64,000 nucleotides of DNA from Rhipidocladum racemiflorum (GCA_036346355.1 CM070577.1:19281666-19345665), one strand, 5' to 3'. Shown: positions 12,333-25,251, counted from the stretch's first letter. Program-made: numbers and translations. Notes: generated from the letters alone by a model not told the origin.

Positions 12333-13744
12333 GATTAGACGCCCTTGATTGGCAAGATGGCGCATCTCCAGGTTTCTATGAGGGGTCCAATGGGCTGATC
12401 ATGCATGGGCAGCAGATGTATGTCCCAGATGATATAGAGATCAAGGAGTTGATCCTGTCAGAAGCCCATGATACCCCTCTCTCTGTTCATCCTGGCAGCA
12501 CCAAGATGTACCAGGACCTTCGCAGGCAATTCTGGTGGCCAGGTATGAAGAAGGAGATCGCGGCTCATGTGGCACATTGTGATGTGTGCCAGCGTGTCAA
12601 GGCTGAACATCAAAGGCCAGCCGGATTACTTCAGCCATTGCAGATCCCTGAGTGGAAGTGGGAAGAGATTGGGATGGATTTCATTACCGGCCTACCGAGG
12701 TCCTCCGCCGGTCACGACTCTATTTGGGTGATCATTGACCGTCTGACCAAGGTAGCTCATTTCATCCCAGTTCGTACCACCTATTCTGGAGCCAAGCTAA
12801 GCGGAACTCTATTTGCATAATATTGTTCGGCTCCATGGAGTTCCAAAAGTCATAGTCTCTCGACCGTGGTTCATGATTCACCTCCAGATTTTGGGAGAGT
12901 TTGCAGTCCATTCTTGGCACTAAGCTATCCTTCAGTACTGCTTACCATCCCCAAACTGACGGACAGACGGAAAGGGCAAACCAAATCCTTGAAGACATGC
13001 TAAGGGCTTGTGTGATGTGCTACAAAGAAGTCGTGGGAGAAATGCTTGCCATTTGCTGAGTTCTCCTACAACAACAGTCATCAAGTCAGTCTTCAGATGT
13101 CGCCTTTCGAGGCTCTTTATGGCAAGAAGTGCAGAACGCCCTTGTTTTGGTCCGAGGTTGGTGAGAGGCAATTCTTTGGACCAGCTATGATTGAAGAGGC
13201 TGAAAGACAAGTTAGCTTGATTCGAGACCGGCTGAAAGAAGCTCAGTCTCGTCAGAAGAGCTACGCTGATCGCCGTCGCCGCGAGTTGAGCTTTGAGGTG
13301 GGTGACTTTGTCTACCTCAAGGTCTCACCACTCCGCGGCACTCGTAGATTTCAAGTCCGCGGGAAGCTAGCTCCGCGATACATCGGTCCGTTCCAGATTC
13401 TCGAGAAGGTTGGTGTTGTAGCTTATCGACTTGAGCTACCACCACATCTTTCGGACGTTCACGATGTATTCCACGTATCCCAGAAGAAGAGTCTTCGGAT
13501 TCCATCAGAAGTCACTCAATTGGACCATCTTGATCTGCAACCTGATCTTTCGTATCGAGAATATCCAGTTCGTATTCTCGAGACAGCTGAGCGTCATACT
13601 CGCAGTCAGGTTATCAAGATGCTCAGGGTCCAGTGGAGCAACCATTCAGAAGATGAAGCCACGTGGGAACGTGAAGATCATATCCAAGGCAGTACCCGAC
13701 TTCCTTCGAGAGCGTTAGCAATCTCGAGGATGAGATTTTTGTAA
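12333..13744 (+). pseudogene. B pol, part 3: integrase and chromodomain
   Basis: The integrase has an HHCC zinc-binding domain (HDTPLSVHPGS ... HCDVCQRVKA) and then the catalytic core start WEEIGMDFITGLP. Frame damage near 12795 and 12860 disrupts the second catalytic-Asp region. The frame from 13046 continues with NNSHQVSLQMSPFEALYG, the GPF-type C-terminus (APRYIGPFQILEKVG) and a chromodomain with RVQWSNHSEDEATWERED. It ends in a stop at 13744. Integrase inserts cDNA and the chromodomain guides it to heterochromatin. The polypurine tract follows immediately. Confidence 0.87.
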
Positions 13745-13750
13745 GGGGGG
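13743..13750 (+). promoter_or_regulatory. Polypurine tract of B
   Basis: AAGGGGGG lies five bases before the 3-prime LTR (TGTAATATCC at 13756), in the expected position for the plus-strand primer. Confidence 0.85.
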
Positions 13751-13755
13751 TAGAC

Positions 13756-16700
13756 TGTAATATCCCGAGTATTTCTATACTCGAGTCACTGTACATTTGT
13801 ACTCAAACACTATTCAATAATACACTGTTCTTGTGTGTTTCTGTATTTTGAGCTGAGTAGACTCGACTGGGATCCAAAAGAACCCTTTAACTTAATTAAA
13901 CTCACTCAAAATCAAATCGAGTTCAATTATGTTCGTAATTGTCCTTTTGGACAAATTGGAAATTTAGGAAATTAAATGTCTAAAAGTCCTCAAAAACTAT
14001 CTAAAATATCTTAGAAGTATTCAAAATCAGCTTTAGATGTTTGAATCTTCAAGTTTTGGCATTGGACCAAAATACCCTCCATAAGTGCATAGTGCCCACA
14101 TGTGTTTTAAGCCACTCCAAGCCTCCAACCAGCCATTTCCTTATTTCCCCACCTCCTCCCACACATCTTGAGCAAGGAGAAGGAGAAAGAGAAGAAGAAG
14201 GCCACCCAAATCCATGGATTAAGGCGATTCAACCGACGAAAATCGAATCGGAGGCTGGATTTGGCGTCCTCATCGCGTTCCCCATCTTCTCAACCCCTTC
14301 AAGTGAGTATTCCATCGAGATTCATCGATGTCTCTTGGAGTTCCCGTGGTGCTTTTGCGATCTGACCTGATTTCTTGATTCCCGGGTCGATCCTCTTGCC
14401 GTAGCTACGATTCTTTTCTCCTGTAGCTTCGCATTTCATCAAGTTTTCCCAAACCCTAGCCTAGGCCATGTCTAGGTACCATGTGTTCAACGCATCGCAT
14501 AGCAATTCTGCTTTAAAATCTAGACTCAGGTCGTCGTTAGGTCCATTTAACTCTATAGTCGACCTGGCTTTTAGCCATCTTCAAAATCGAGCATGCTCTC
14601 GCTAGGTCTTCGGTTTGTCGGAGTTCTAGTGAGGTAGAGCACGTATAGATTTTTCCCATAGCACTTCTGGTAGCTAGAGCCGCTATCAGAAGAATCGGAA
14701 TTCAATTCTGATAAGCCGGATTTTATTTTATTTAATTAGGTGTTAAGTGTTTTCACAAAATACTAGGAGTCCGTAGCTTGAATCGACGATTCTATTAGCT
14801 CTTCTGATAGCCGTAGTCGCGATCAGAAGAGTCAGAATTCAATTTGTCGCATCCTACATAAAGTTGTCAGCTCTAGGTCACTCTATTTGCAAAAAATCGT
14901 AGAGGTCCGATGACCAAATGGATAGCCCCTATAGCTTTCTAGCTAGTAGAAACCCCGATAAAAAAATACGGAGTTTAGTTTTGACCATTTTGCAGCATAC
15001 TTTGCTGCTCTAGGTCTCAATTGGTTGAATAAAATCCTAGAGCTCCGGAGCACGAATCGACTTCACCATTAGTCTTCTTAGAGGCTAAAACAATGGCTAA
15101 AAATGCTAGATTTGCATTTTAGCACTTCGCATTTTATTTTAATAATTAGAGGGCCCAAAGCCGTTCTTGGCTTTTCGCTTCAGTTCGCCTCGTTTAAGGT
15201 CCCTAAGGTTGAAAGCATGCTTCACGTGTGCTTTAGATCCCATTTTGGCCCTTTTAGGACTTTTGTCGTGCCGGGTAAATCTGGGAGTTACACGAACGCT
15301 TGATCAAAAGTCCGAGTAGGTTAAGTCAATTTTGGCGGTGATTGGCTCCGATAAGTCATTATTACCTCCAAGTGTCTAGCTGCGGGTCGAGCGAAGTTTC
15401 ACGACATTCTTGATCAAAACGACCTTTTGACGGTTTTGATCGTTTTTGGTCGTTAACGGTCGTTTTGATCGTTTTGGCCGTTTTTGCGAATTCGATGCAA
15501 ATTGCTAATCTACCGAGCGTTTTAGTTAGGTGTTGAGTGTTCGAACCCGTATCGGGAACCCACACGCGGATTCGATCGCGTTTGGACTCAATACGGACTC
15601 AAAACGGTTTTGTCGGAAATTACTCCGCGGTTTTTCATTTTGATTCAATTTTGGTCAATTTCATTAGGAATTGCTTTGCAACCGATCCAACTAAGTCCTA
15701 AATATCTTGCTTTAGCTTGTTGCGTTGTCGGAAACCTGTTTTGCGCAAAAATCCGCAAAATTGGCCGTTTAACGGATTTCCGACAAAACGATCGCTTTAC
15801 TGCTTCGGCAAATTTGTCGCTTTTAGGGCCGAAAGGTTTTTCTTCGATCTTTCGGCGTTTTAGCACCTAGTTATGTAACTGAGGCCATATTGAGGCTCCA
15901 CATGCAAATTTAATTGCATTTGTCTTCAATTTACGTATTTTTATTCACGTAGGTAAAGAATAAGACTTTTTCGTCGTTTTAGCTCCGGTTGATCATTTCA
16001 ACTTCAAACAAGTTCCAATAAGTCCCATTAGGTATGTTATACCTATTTTTAGGTATTTCACTAAGTTTAGTTGGGTTTTACTTCATTTTGCACGTTTTAA
16101 TCCATTTTGGCACTTGTTCGGCCGAAATGGACATAATAGGTCATAGTTTCACATTTTCTTCGTTTTCTTCATTTCTTTCTCCTTTAAATATTTAAGTGGG
16201 TCTTATTTGATGTTTAGTTGGCATTTGTGCATTTAAATCTTGCTTTTGCTAAGTTGTATTTCTTTTGTCGTTTTGTTGCTTTGACCGATTAGAGGCTAGC
16301 GAGTCGGGCTTCGCCTCGAACGACCGAACATCATCCCGACATCACCGAAGTGCAACAACAAGGCAAGCACCTCCTTTGACCATCTTGAAACCTATATTTC
16401 ACGATGTTTACTTTGATTTCTCAAACTATATGCATTGTTTATATTCAAGAAAGTGCTAGTTTGTGGGAATGGTAGATATACCACTGATTTGGTGGTTTTT
16501 CCTCAATTAAATTCCCGAGTTCATTGATAGCCTTAGTAGGGTTGGACAATTAATAAAATGTCACTTGGGTATAAACGACTTAGTAATTGCATATGCTTAG
16601 ACACTGCAATAGAGATGAGCAAAGTCATCATTTACCAAATGCTCAAAACTTATGATAATTGTAAATGGTTTTGGAAATGTTTTGGAAATGTGACTTGTAA

Positions 16701-18267
16701 AGGTAATTTGATAAAAATGTGCAGTGTCTAGTTGGTAATTAGACTTGGCGGGAGGTATAATATGTGCTAGTTAAACATGGTGGCGATTGGTTGGCGAGTT
16801 AAGTGGAGTTCCCCGCTTGAGTCACTAGGCAAAAATATAAGGACCGAACTTGTGACGGTTTTTGAATGAACACCGTGCAACCGCGCAATGCTGGGATGGG
16901 GCAGCCTGTTTTAGTACCTGAAGTGTGAGGGGATAGCCATGCCTGTTGGTAGGCGAAGTGTGGACCTTTTCCGTGTTGAAGCGATCCAAGCGCGGTGTGT
17001 GTGTCCTCACGACCCGCCGTATGCACCTTCGTGAGTGCGCTTGTACTTATGCAGCGGGGAATCGCTCCAGTTCATGTTTGATTGATACAACGGTGTACGC
17101 CTTGCTATGGGATAATGCCGCGGCAAAAACTCGCCGTCGTCCACGATGGATATTCCGTGGCCGCTGAGTGGTGGTTGGCCTCTTATCGCCATAGTAGTGG
17201 GTTTATAAATGCGCCGGTCTTTGGGGTGTGGCTATAGCCTCAACGATGGGAAAGAATAGATCATTCTTGTATATCGGATACCTCGTGTATCGCGTGTACC
17301 CTGGATGACAGGGATGCAAGTCTGAGTTGTGTTTGGGTAAAGTGCGCAAACTCTGCAGAGTATCAAATAATTCTAATCGATTAGCCGTGCTCACGGTTAT
17401 GAGCAAATCTTCTTTAATCATATCAAGTATAGAAATTTGGTTCGGTTTTGAAAATGAAAATCTATTTCGGAGTCTATCTAAAGTATGTGGATCGATATGG
17501 TACTTGATGGATTTATGAATGAGTGAATATGGTATTTGGAGGATTTATGAATATATGGATGTCAATTCGTATTTCAACTGCGATCATGGATGGTGGCAGT
17601 TGAGAGACTCAAATGTTACATATATTATAAATATGTTTTATTCAAAATGCTGTCTTTCAAATTATGTATTACATTTCGATGAACTGTTTCAAATCCTGCT
17701 TTTCGCAATAGACTTAGTGTAGTAGCCATTTCAATCGTATCAGCCTGCATATTAATTATATTTGCATACACTAAAGTCTTGCGAGTACATACGTGTACTC
17801 ACCGTTGCTGCTAAACCTTTTTCCTCAGAGGATGTTTCTGATGATGATGTCCTGGATGTCGGCGAGCCCCAGTTCTGCGAGTGTTGTGGCTTCGTAGGTC
17901 TTGCCTCCAGTCAGTAGCCTGTGGGGTGTTGTCAGGCCAGCTACGCTGGTTTTGTTGTCTTTTGTTTCCGCTGTCGTTCTATTTTGGAGTCTGTATTGTA
18001 CTTGTACCAGATTTACACCCAGTTATGTAAATTACCTTAGTTTATCTCTCTGTGCATTGATAATCGGGTTGTGGAGTGCAGCGATCTTGGGCTCTTGATC
18101 CAGGATCGATGCTCCAGATCGTCTGAGCACCGGTCCGGTTAAGGGTTCGATCCCGTCGATCGAATTTTTAGATTCAGATTTTCGGTGTCGAGGCTTCCTG
18201 TTGCTATACGGTGCTATACGCTACAGTAGACGGCGTACAGTACGGTATAGGAAGAGGGGGTGCTCAC
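13756..18267 (+). repeat. 3-prime LTR of chromovirus B
   Basis: It is 4512 bases long with the same ends as the 5-prime LTR and is followed by target duplication CGGTG (18268-18272). Differences from the 5-prime LTR are short and clustered, for example around 17905-17950 and 18224-18243. This suggests either a recent insertion or sequencing noise at those spots. Confidence 0.95.
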
Positions 18268-21200
18268 ACGGTGTCTGCTCCTCAGGTACTCGGAGACACT
18301 TCTTCAGCTGGGACACGTGGAACACATCATGCACTCCTGCTAGTGATTGCGGTAACTCTAGCTGATAAGCGACTTCACCTCTGCGGCTGAGAACCTTGAA
18401 TGGTCCGACATATCTCGGCGCGAGTTTTCCTTTAGCATGGAATCTCTTAATTCCTCTGAGCGGTGTGACTTTGAGATACACGAAATCTTCTGGTTCAAAA
18501 CTCAGGTCTCGGCGACGGTTGTCAGCATAACTCTTCTGTCGCGATTGGGCAATCTTTAATCTCTCCCTGATCATGGCAATCTATTCTTCGGCTTCTTGAA
18601 GAATATCTTGTCCGAAGACACGGCTTTCACCTGTCTCATTCCAGTTCAACGGTGTCCGATAGGGTCGACCATATAGTGCTTCAAATGGTGACATTTGCAA
18701 ACTTGCTTGGTAACTGTTGTTGTAGCTGAACTTCGTCTGGCGGACTTTTATCCCAAGAGGTAGCATAAGCCAATGCACACGCTCTTAACATATCCTCCGA
18801 ATCTGATTGACTCTTTCGATCGACCATCATGCGTGGATGATATCTTTGTCTTGAAGTTCAAACGGGTTCCCATAGCTTCATGCAGTTTATTCCAGAATCT
18901 TGAGGTAAATTGGGTACCTCTGTCTGATATAATCCTCTTTGGCACTCCGTGCAAATAGACAATCCTGGTCATATACAACTCTGCTAACTTATCTCCCGAG
19001 TAAGTGGTCTTCACAGGGATAAAATGGGCCACCTTAGTCAAGCGATCCACTATAACCCATATAGAATCATATCCTCCTTGAGTCTTAGGCAAACCGGTAA
19101 TGAAATCCATTCCAATTTCCTCCCACTTCCACTCAGGTATCTTCAACGGCTGTAGCAATCCTGCTGGTCTCTGATGCATTGCCTTGACTCTCTGGCATAT
19201 GTCGCACAGCGCAACATGCTCGGCAACTTCACGCTTCATGTTCGGCCACCAGAATCTTTCTTTTAAATCCTGATACATCTTGGCACTTCCAGGATGAATA
19301 GAATACTTTGAGTCATGGGCTTCTTCTAAAATCAACTGCTTCAGCTCCTTCTTGTTCGGCACACAAATGCGATCCTTCATCCATAACGTGCCTTGCTCAT
19401 CCAACTTGAAGTCCTCTGCCTTGCCTTCATCCATGTTGGACTTAATCCTGCGGATCTTGTCATCATCTTCCTGTCCTTCTCGGATCTGATCTTCCAGGGT
19501 AGGCTTCACTTCCAATGTGGCTAAGAATCCTTCTGGTACCACTTCAATCTGCATTCTCTGGAAATCCTCACATAGCTCATCCTGACTTGTGGCAAGCAAC
19601 ATGTTCACCGTATGGCTTTTCTGACTCAGAGCATCGGCAACTACGTTAGCCTTTCCTGGATGGTAATGGATTCCAACATTATAATCTTTGATCAACTCTA
19701 ACCATCTCCTCTGCCTCATGTTCAGGTCTGATTGGGTGAAGATATACTTAAGACTCTTATGGTCCGTGTATACTTCACATCTGTTTCCAATTAAATAGTG
19801 ACGCCACAACTTCAGAGCATGCACTACGGCAGCTAGCTCTAAGTCATGCGTTGGATAATTCTCCTCATGCGGCCTCAACTGCCTTGATGCATAAGCGATG
19901 ACCTTTCCATTCTGCATCAGCACACATCCAAGTCCTTGGCACGATGCGTCACAATAAATATCAAAGCTTTGATTGACGTCCGGTAGGACTAACACCGGTG
20001 TTGATGTCAATTGCCTCTTCAATTCTTGAAAACCTTTCTCGCACTCTGGCGTCCATGCAAACTTCTTCTCCTTTTTCAGCAATTGCGTAAGAGGTTTCGC
20101 AATTGTCGAAAAGCCTTCAATGAAACGGTGGTAGTTACCTGCCATTCCAAGGAAACTTCGGATCTGGGTAACGGTCTTTGGCTGCTCCCAATGTAACACA
20201 GCTTCTACCTTGCTTGGATCAACGGCGACTCCTTCTGCGGTCATTACATGTCCGAGGAACTCCACCTTGTCCTTTCAAAAATCACACTTACCGAACTTGG
20301 CGAAGAGCTGCTGTTCCCTTAGCTTTTCCAAAACTCGCCTCAAGTGCTCTGCATGTTCATCCTCTGTCTTGGAGTAGACTAAGATATAATCTATAAACAC
20401 AATGACAAACTTGTCCAAATACTCCATGAACACCTTATTCATCATATTCATGAAATATGCTGGTGCATTCGTCAAACCAAAGGACATAACTGTAAACTCG
20501 TAATGTCCATATCTTGACGAGAATGCGGTCTTCAGAATATCTTCTGATCGGATCTTCAGTTGGTGGTATCCCGATCTCAGATCAATCTTGGAGAAAACTC
20601 CGGCTCCTCTCAGCTGATCAAACAAATCATCAATCCTGGGTAGTGGGTATTTGTTCTTCACGGTAACTCATTGAGTGCACGGTAATCAATGCACATCCTG
20701 AAACTCCCGTCCTTCTTCTTGACGAACAAAACTGGTGCTCTCCACGGCGACGAACTCGGTCTAATAAATCCTTTCTCCATTAACTCTTCAAGCTGCTTCT
20801 TCATCTCTACCAACTCCTCGGTGGACATCCGATAATGTCTCTTTGCTATCGGTGCTGTACCAGGTACAAGCTCTATCACAAACTCTATGTCCCTGTCTGG
20901 CGGCATACTGTAGATCTTCGTGAAAACATCTGGGTACTCATTCACTACTGAGACATGTTCTATGCTGATTGCCTTGGTGCTGTTAACCATCAACTGTCCA
21001 TCTCTAACGGCGGTAGCTTGAAATTCCATTTTCTTTCCACACGGGCTCTCAACTGAGATAGTCCTTCGTCCACAATCCAATACGGCCTTGTGCTTGGATA
21101 ACCAATCCATTCCCAAAATAACATCTAAGGTCTGGGTCTCCAAAATAATAAGGTTCGCTAGGAACTCTATCCCATCTATTAGTATTCTTACCTCGAACAT

Positions 21201-21590
21201 CCTACTTTCGTTCGGAGTTCGGAACTGTGGGTTTGAACTAAAAGCATGCATTTAAGTCTTGCAATCTCCAAATCATTTTTAGCAGCAAAGCCTTGTGAAA
21301 CAAACGAATCTGAAGCTCCGTAATCAAACAAAGCAGGTGCAGTGCTTGAGTTGACAAGTAACTTACCCAGTACGACATCCGTGGCATTCTGAAGTGCATC
21401 TGCGGTGACATGGTTGACTCGGCCTCTCACCACGGTCTGGGGTGCTGCCCATGGCTGTGCTGTCCCTCGGTTTGCTCCTGGTGCTGGCATCCTGGCTGGT
21501 GTGGATCCCAGATTGAAGCGGACTGGGGTCACTCCTGCTGTCTTCTTAGGACAACTGTTGGCAAAGTGCCCTGGCTCGTTGTAATTGTAG
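18268..21590 (-). pseudogene. A1 pol: protease, RT, RNase H, integrase (broken)
   Basis: Read on the minus strand from about 21590 down to 18273, this is a full chromovirus pol in several frames. The protease region reads LFDYGASDSF, with Tyr where Ser or Thr is usual. RT is at 20275-21200 and its catalytic motif reads FIDYILVYS instead of FIDD. RNase H and integrase occupy the 505-codon frame 18748-20265, with IYCDAS, HDLELAAVVHAL, YTDHKSL, the HHCC finger, MDFITGLP and SDRGTQFTS. The integrase C-terminus is at 18221-18574 and 18581-18778. Frame breaks lie near 18750, 20270, 20660 and 21220. The changed RT Asp alone should inactivate the polymerase. The chromodomain lies beyond the B insertion at 5326-5534. 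Confidence 0.9.
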
Positions 21591-22535
21591 CAGCGTCTCA
21601 CTGTCCCTTGTTGATTGCTTGAAGCGACGTTTCTGGCTGGGGTTGGGGTCTGATAGTTCTGATTGACGGGTCTTGGTGCTGGTGACAGTGTCCTGGTTGC
21701 ATTCTGCGGCTAGAATCTGAAAAACTGATTTGGCGCAACCCTCAAACGTTGCTGTGCTCCCTGACGCGATCCCTGATGTTGCATCCTACGCTTCCTGTTC
21801 TCATCCAGTTCCTTGCGCTTGTCTTCAAGAATAAGCGCCTTATTCACGAGTTCCTGAAAATCTGGAAAGGTGTGGGTGATCAGTCCCACCTGTAGTTCAG
21901 AGTTAAGTCCCTTCATGAAACGAGACTGTCTGGCTTTATCTGTCGCTACGTCTTCAGGTGCGTTACGTGCAAGCTGTGTGAACTTGTTCAGGTATTCGGC
22001 CACCGGCTGATTACCCTGCTTTAGTGCTCTGAACTCCTCCTTCTTGAGGTCCATGATTCCTTCTGGCACATGATATTGGCGAAATGCAGCTGTAAACTCC
22101 TCCCAAGTGATGTCCCGTGGATTCTCCTGCGTAGCGCAGAAGTTCTCCCACCATTCGGCGGCTGTTCCTTCCAACTGATGAGAAGCGTAGAGTACCTTCT
22201 CGTTTCCCATGCATTGAGCAATGTGTAGCTTCCTCTCAATTGACCTTAACCAGTCATCGGCTTCCAACGGGTTAGCATTCCCAGAGAAAGTGGGTGGATG
22301 AGTCCTCATGAACTCTGACAGTCTTGTATTCTGGCGTTGTCCCTGATTGACTTGATTAGCGATGGCCTGGCGGTGACGTGCTGCATCTGTTGCATCATGG
22401 CATGCATCAATCGAGTCTGAGCGAGAAAAGCTCCAAATTCTGCATATCAACTGGCGATCTTTGGTGCTCCATCATTGGGGTTTTCTGGCGAGAACCACTT
22501 CCATTGCCTCCAAGGTTTCCACGAGTGTTCACCAT
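21535..22535 (-). pseudogene. A1 gag (broken)
   Basis: The gene starts on the minus strand with MVNTRGNLGG at 22535, the typical Tekay gag opening, then loses frame for about 100 bases. The frame 21710-22450 carries the Retrotrans_gag region (LEADDWLRSIERKLHI, GTAAEWWENF, ITWEEFTAAFRQYHVP). A TAG at about 21712 replaces the CAG seen in A3. The zinc knuckle further on reads CYNYNEPGHFANSC: the second Cys of CCHC is Tyr, while A3 has the normal CYNCNEPGHFANSC. Gag forms the virus-like particle and binds genomic RNA. This copy should not be functional. Confidence 0.88.
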
Positions 22536-22765
22536 CTGTGGTTTGCTCCAGGTTTTAGAGACGAGAGGGAAACAAGAATAGACAAGTAATATGGAACTAT
22601 GCGGGGCAAAGGGTGTAACTCAAGTCCAACTTTATTATTTAATTAATAATAACTTGGTATGGTTGCTTACAATGCCTAGGGCCTTGCAACACATCTTGCA
22701 CACTCGCAAGCAATGAAAATCCAAATCAAACTAACACCGGAGTTTAACGCCTAAAGGGTGACTCT
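22536..22765 (-). other. Spacer between upstream reading frame and gag of A1
   Basis: About 230 AT-rich bases without coding signature separate the 255-codon upstream frame from gag. It probably forms part of the leader. Confidence 0.5.
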
Positions 22766-23533
22766 TTATTCTATGACGCGACTCGACGAAGGAGTCTCAC
22801 TACTACACCTATGCTCACTCATCGGTAAAACCTCCACGGCACTGGTGCGGGTGCGCGGCATAGGCGCAAAACAATCGCCATGCCCTGCAACTGTGTCAAC
22901 TGTGGTAGTCGAAGAAGCGGTGTCCTCCTCAAGCTCTGGCTCTTCCGGATCTTGCTCGTGTAGCTCGAGCATCGGCTCCGGCTGCAGTGCGCATAACGCC
23001 GTCTCTAACTCTCCAATCACGTGCGTAAGATGTGACACATACTCCTGAGTCTCCCGCCATCTGTTCTTCTCTGCGGTGATCTCCTTGCGGGCCTTCTGTA
23101 GCTCCTTGCTCGTATCATCAAGTACATCCTCCTGGGCGACAACAAGTCGTGCCAATTGTGTGATCACGGCGTTCTCATCCTGAATCATCTTCGGGTCGAG
23201 AAGGTTATTGCTGCGTGGATGGTAACGGAACACCGTGCCCTCTAACTCTCTGGCGTAGATGCGGGCAATGTGCCGCATTGCTCGTCGCGACACCTCCTGG
23301 ATACCCATCTGCATTGTAGACCTCCTGGCAGTGCAATGTATCGGGCGATTGCCCGAGCCCTTCTTCCTGGCAGGTACCACAATCTTCACGTCACAAGCCT
23401 TGATTAGTCCTGCTTGTCTGATTACATCCACTTGGTATTTTGGCTTCTCAAAACCTCCGAGAGTCTGCAGCATACACCAAAGTTCTGCGGCGTGACCAAC
23501 CTTAAGATCGACGTAGTTGATTTCTCCTTCCAT
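22766..23533 (-). CDS. Uncharacterised 255-codon frame upstream of gag (ORF0-like)
   Basis: An uninterrupted frame lies between the 5-prime LTR and gag of A1, on the same strand as gag-pol. No domain is recognised. The middle (about residues 120-185) is rich in Glu, Lys, Arg, Leu and Gln (VLDDTSKELQKARKEIT, KNRWRETQEYVSHL) and is probably a coiled coil. The C-terminal third is acidic (LHEQDPEEPELEED) and then Ser/Thr-rich. Additional upstream frames have been reported in some rice gypsy elements of the RIRE3/RIRE8 group, but I cannot show homology. It is the only long intact frame in A1, while gag and pol next to it are broken. A3 lost the corresponding region. The function is unknown. Confidence 0.6.
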   Translation of the reverse strand: MEGEINYVDLKVGHAAELWCMLQTLGGFEKPKYQVDVIRQAGLIKACDVKIVVPARKKGSGNRPIHCTARRSTMQMGIQEVSRRAMRHIARIYARELEGTVFRYHPRSNNLLDPKMIQDENAVITQLARLVVAQEDVLDDTSKELQKARKEITAEKNRWRETQEYVSHLTHVIGELETALCALQPEPMLELHEQDPEEPELEEDTASSTTTVDTVAGHGDCFAPMPRTRTSAVEVLPMSEHRCSSETPSSSRVIE

Positions 23534-23747
23534 CTGTCAAAGGATACTTACGTAAGATCGCAGCACTTTAAAACCAATGTGGAAGACAAAAAGTACTCAG
23601 CAAGGGGTATGAACAAGAAAGAAAAGGGGTAAGTCGAGAATTCATTCATTATCTTGACCACTTTTAACTTTAGAAAATAGGTTTTATCCTCACTATGACC
23701 ATTCTATCTATGGGTGAGTTTACAATAAGATGGCTCGATACCACCTC
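23534..23747 (-). promoter_or_regulatory. A1 leader with degenerate primer-binding site
   Basis: Next to the LTR end (minus strand ...CCCGACA at 23748), the plus strand reads GGCTCGATACCA at 23732-23743. This is one base short of the complement of a tRNA-iMet primer site (GGCTCTGATACCA). The missing T may be a mutation or a sequencing error. The rest is untranslated leader. Confidence 0.75.
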
Positions 23748-25251
23748 TGTCGGGACCCGAATTTGCAAATCCGACCCTCTGTGTATTCAGCACTAGTCCA
23801 GAACGCAGCTAGTGCACACAGTCTTAACATCGGTAAATATCACAATCATACCACTCGATACTAACAAAGTACTTTAATTAAATAGTCAACTGGTTGCTCG
23901 ACCTTATGGTCAAGTTACAAATATATACACGCAGGCGAAACTTATTAAGAGAGAAATAATAGCGGCGGAAAAAAAAATAACCGTGGCGCCATCCAAGATA
24001 CCACAGGCAACCGACCGGCTCGCTCCCTAAGTAGACGGTTCCTCTTGGAGCTCCTCCTCCAAAGCTGGTGTAGTCTCCTCTTCAACTGGTGTTGTATTGT
24101 GGCAAGGGTGAGTACTTGGTACTCAGCAAGTCATGCACAGAATGCAAACTAATATACTACATGCATGGCTTAATACAAAGGAATAGCTCAGGGTATGTTT
24201 GCAGTAAAACAGCATTTGACAAGTAGCATAAGTAGATTCGAAAGCAATAGAAGCAAGTATAAGATCAATAACTTTTCCAGGAGTTTTAATCAACATCTTT
24301 CCAATTCCTAATCCACATTTCCATCAACATCATTATTTAACCAAGCCCAACCTTTCAAGTCCAAGTTATTTTCAAGAAAGTCTAACCCTTGACTGTAATT
24401 CCCGAGCGATGTCCAATACCATGGACACGGCTACTCGAATATATTTTTCACTTTGTAGAGGTTATGCACTTTACCCACAAGATACAGTCAAACACCACAA
24501 AGGCGAGTTCACGTAACAAAGTCTTTCGGAAACTTCTAACAATACAAGTGGTCCTCCCCGGTTGTTGCACACTAACCCTTCCCTTAGCTAAGGCGAAGTC
24601 TAGGCCAACCAACAGTTAGATGGGTACTTGGCCGCAGCCCCGGTACGCTCCCCCGTACAACTTACACAAAGGGTGTAGTTGACACCCTGAGGTCCCACAG
24701 GTACGTTATTAGCAACTTAATCAACTAGGTCTGTCCCATTACAGACATGTGGTTGCACGTTTGACCCAGTTCAAAGGCTTGCAAGGTTAAGTCCTTAGGG
24801 TGACCAAGGCAAGACTACCCGAAGAACCAAACCAACGTTCCCGGTGCCACAACTGGCCCACCTGATCATTCTTGCCACATGCCCCGATCAAAAACTATTT
24901 ATCAAACCCCAGTTGATTACCATGCACCACGTGCCATCAACATCACAACACATGATACCTTTCCAAAACAGGTTCAATATATCATTAAGTCAACGTTAAC
25001 ATTTGATTGTCCAAAATCATGCCACGAGCACGTGGCAGGTCTAAGCAATATACTACAACGGTCTAAATTCCCACGTTGGCAATTTAGTAATGTCCAACTT
25101 AGTAAACCACAACTAGGGTGACAAGGGTCATGGCACATATTTAATTAACCAAGGTGTCATACAGCAATTAGGCATTTATCTAATTCCCCAGAATTAAATA
25201 ATAGTACTTTCTAATTGAACTAGCATGCAATACATTGAATCAAAATAGATT

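Larger units (their letters stand above)
5535..18267 (+). mobile_element. Chromovirus B: complete Ty3/gypsy element without gag
   Basis: Two LTRs of about 4.51 kb (TGTAATATCC...GCTCACA) flank a short 3.7 kb internal region. That region has a tRNA-iMet primer site, a protease-RT-RNase H-integrase-chromodomain pol and a polypurine tract. The 5-base target duplication CGGTG is present on both sides (5530-5534 and 18268-18272). Domain order and chromodomain place it in the Tekay/Del chromoviruses. No gag sequence lies between primer site and protease. The host site is the pol gene of A1, and the empty site can be read at 30915-30935 in A3. Confidence 0.95.
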
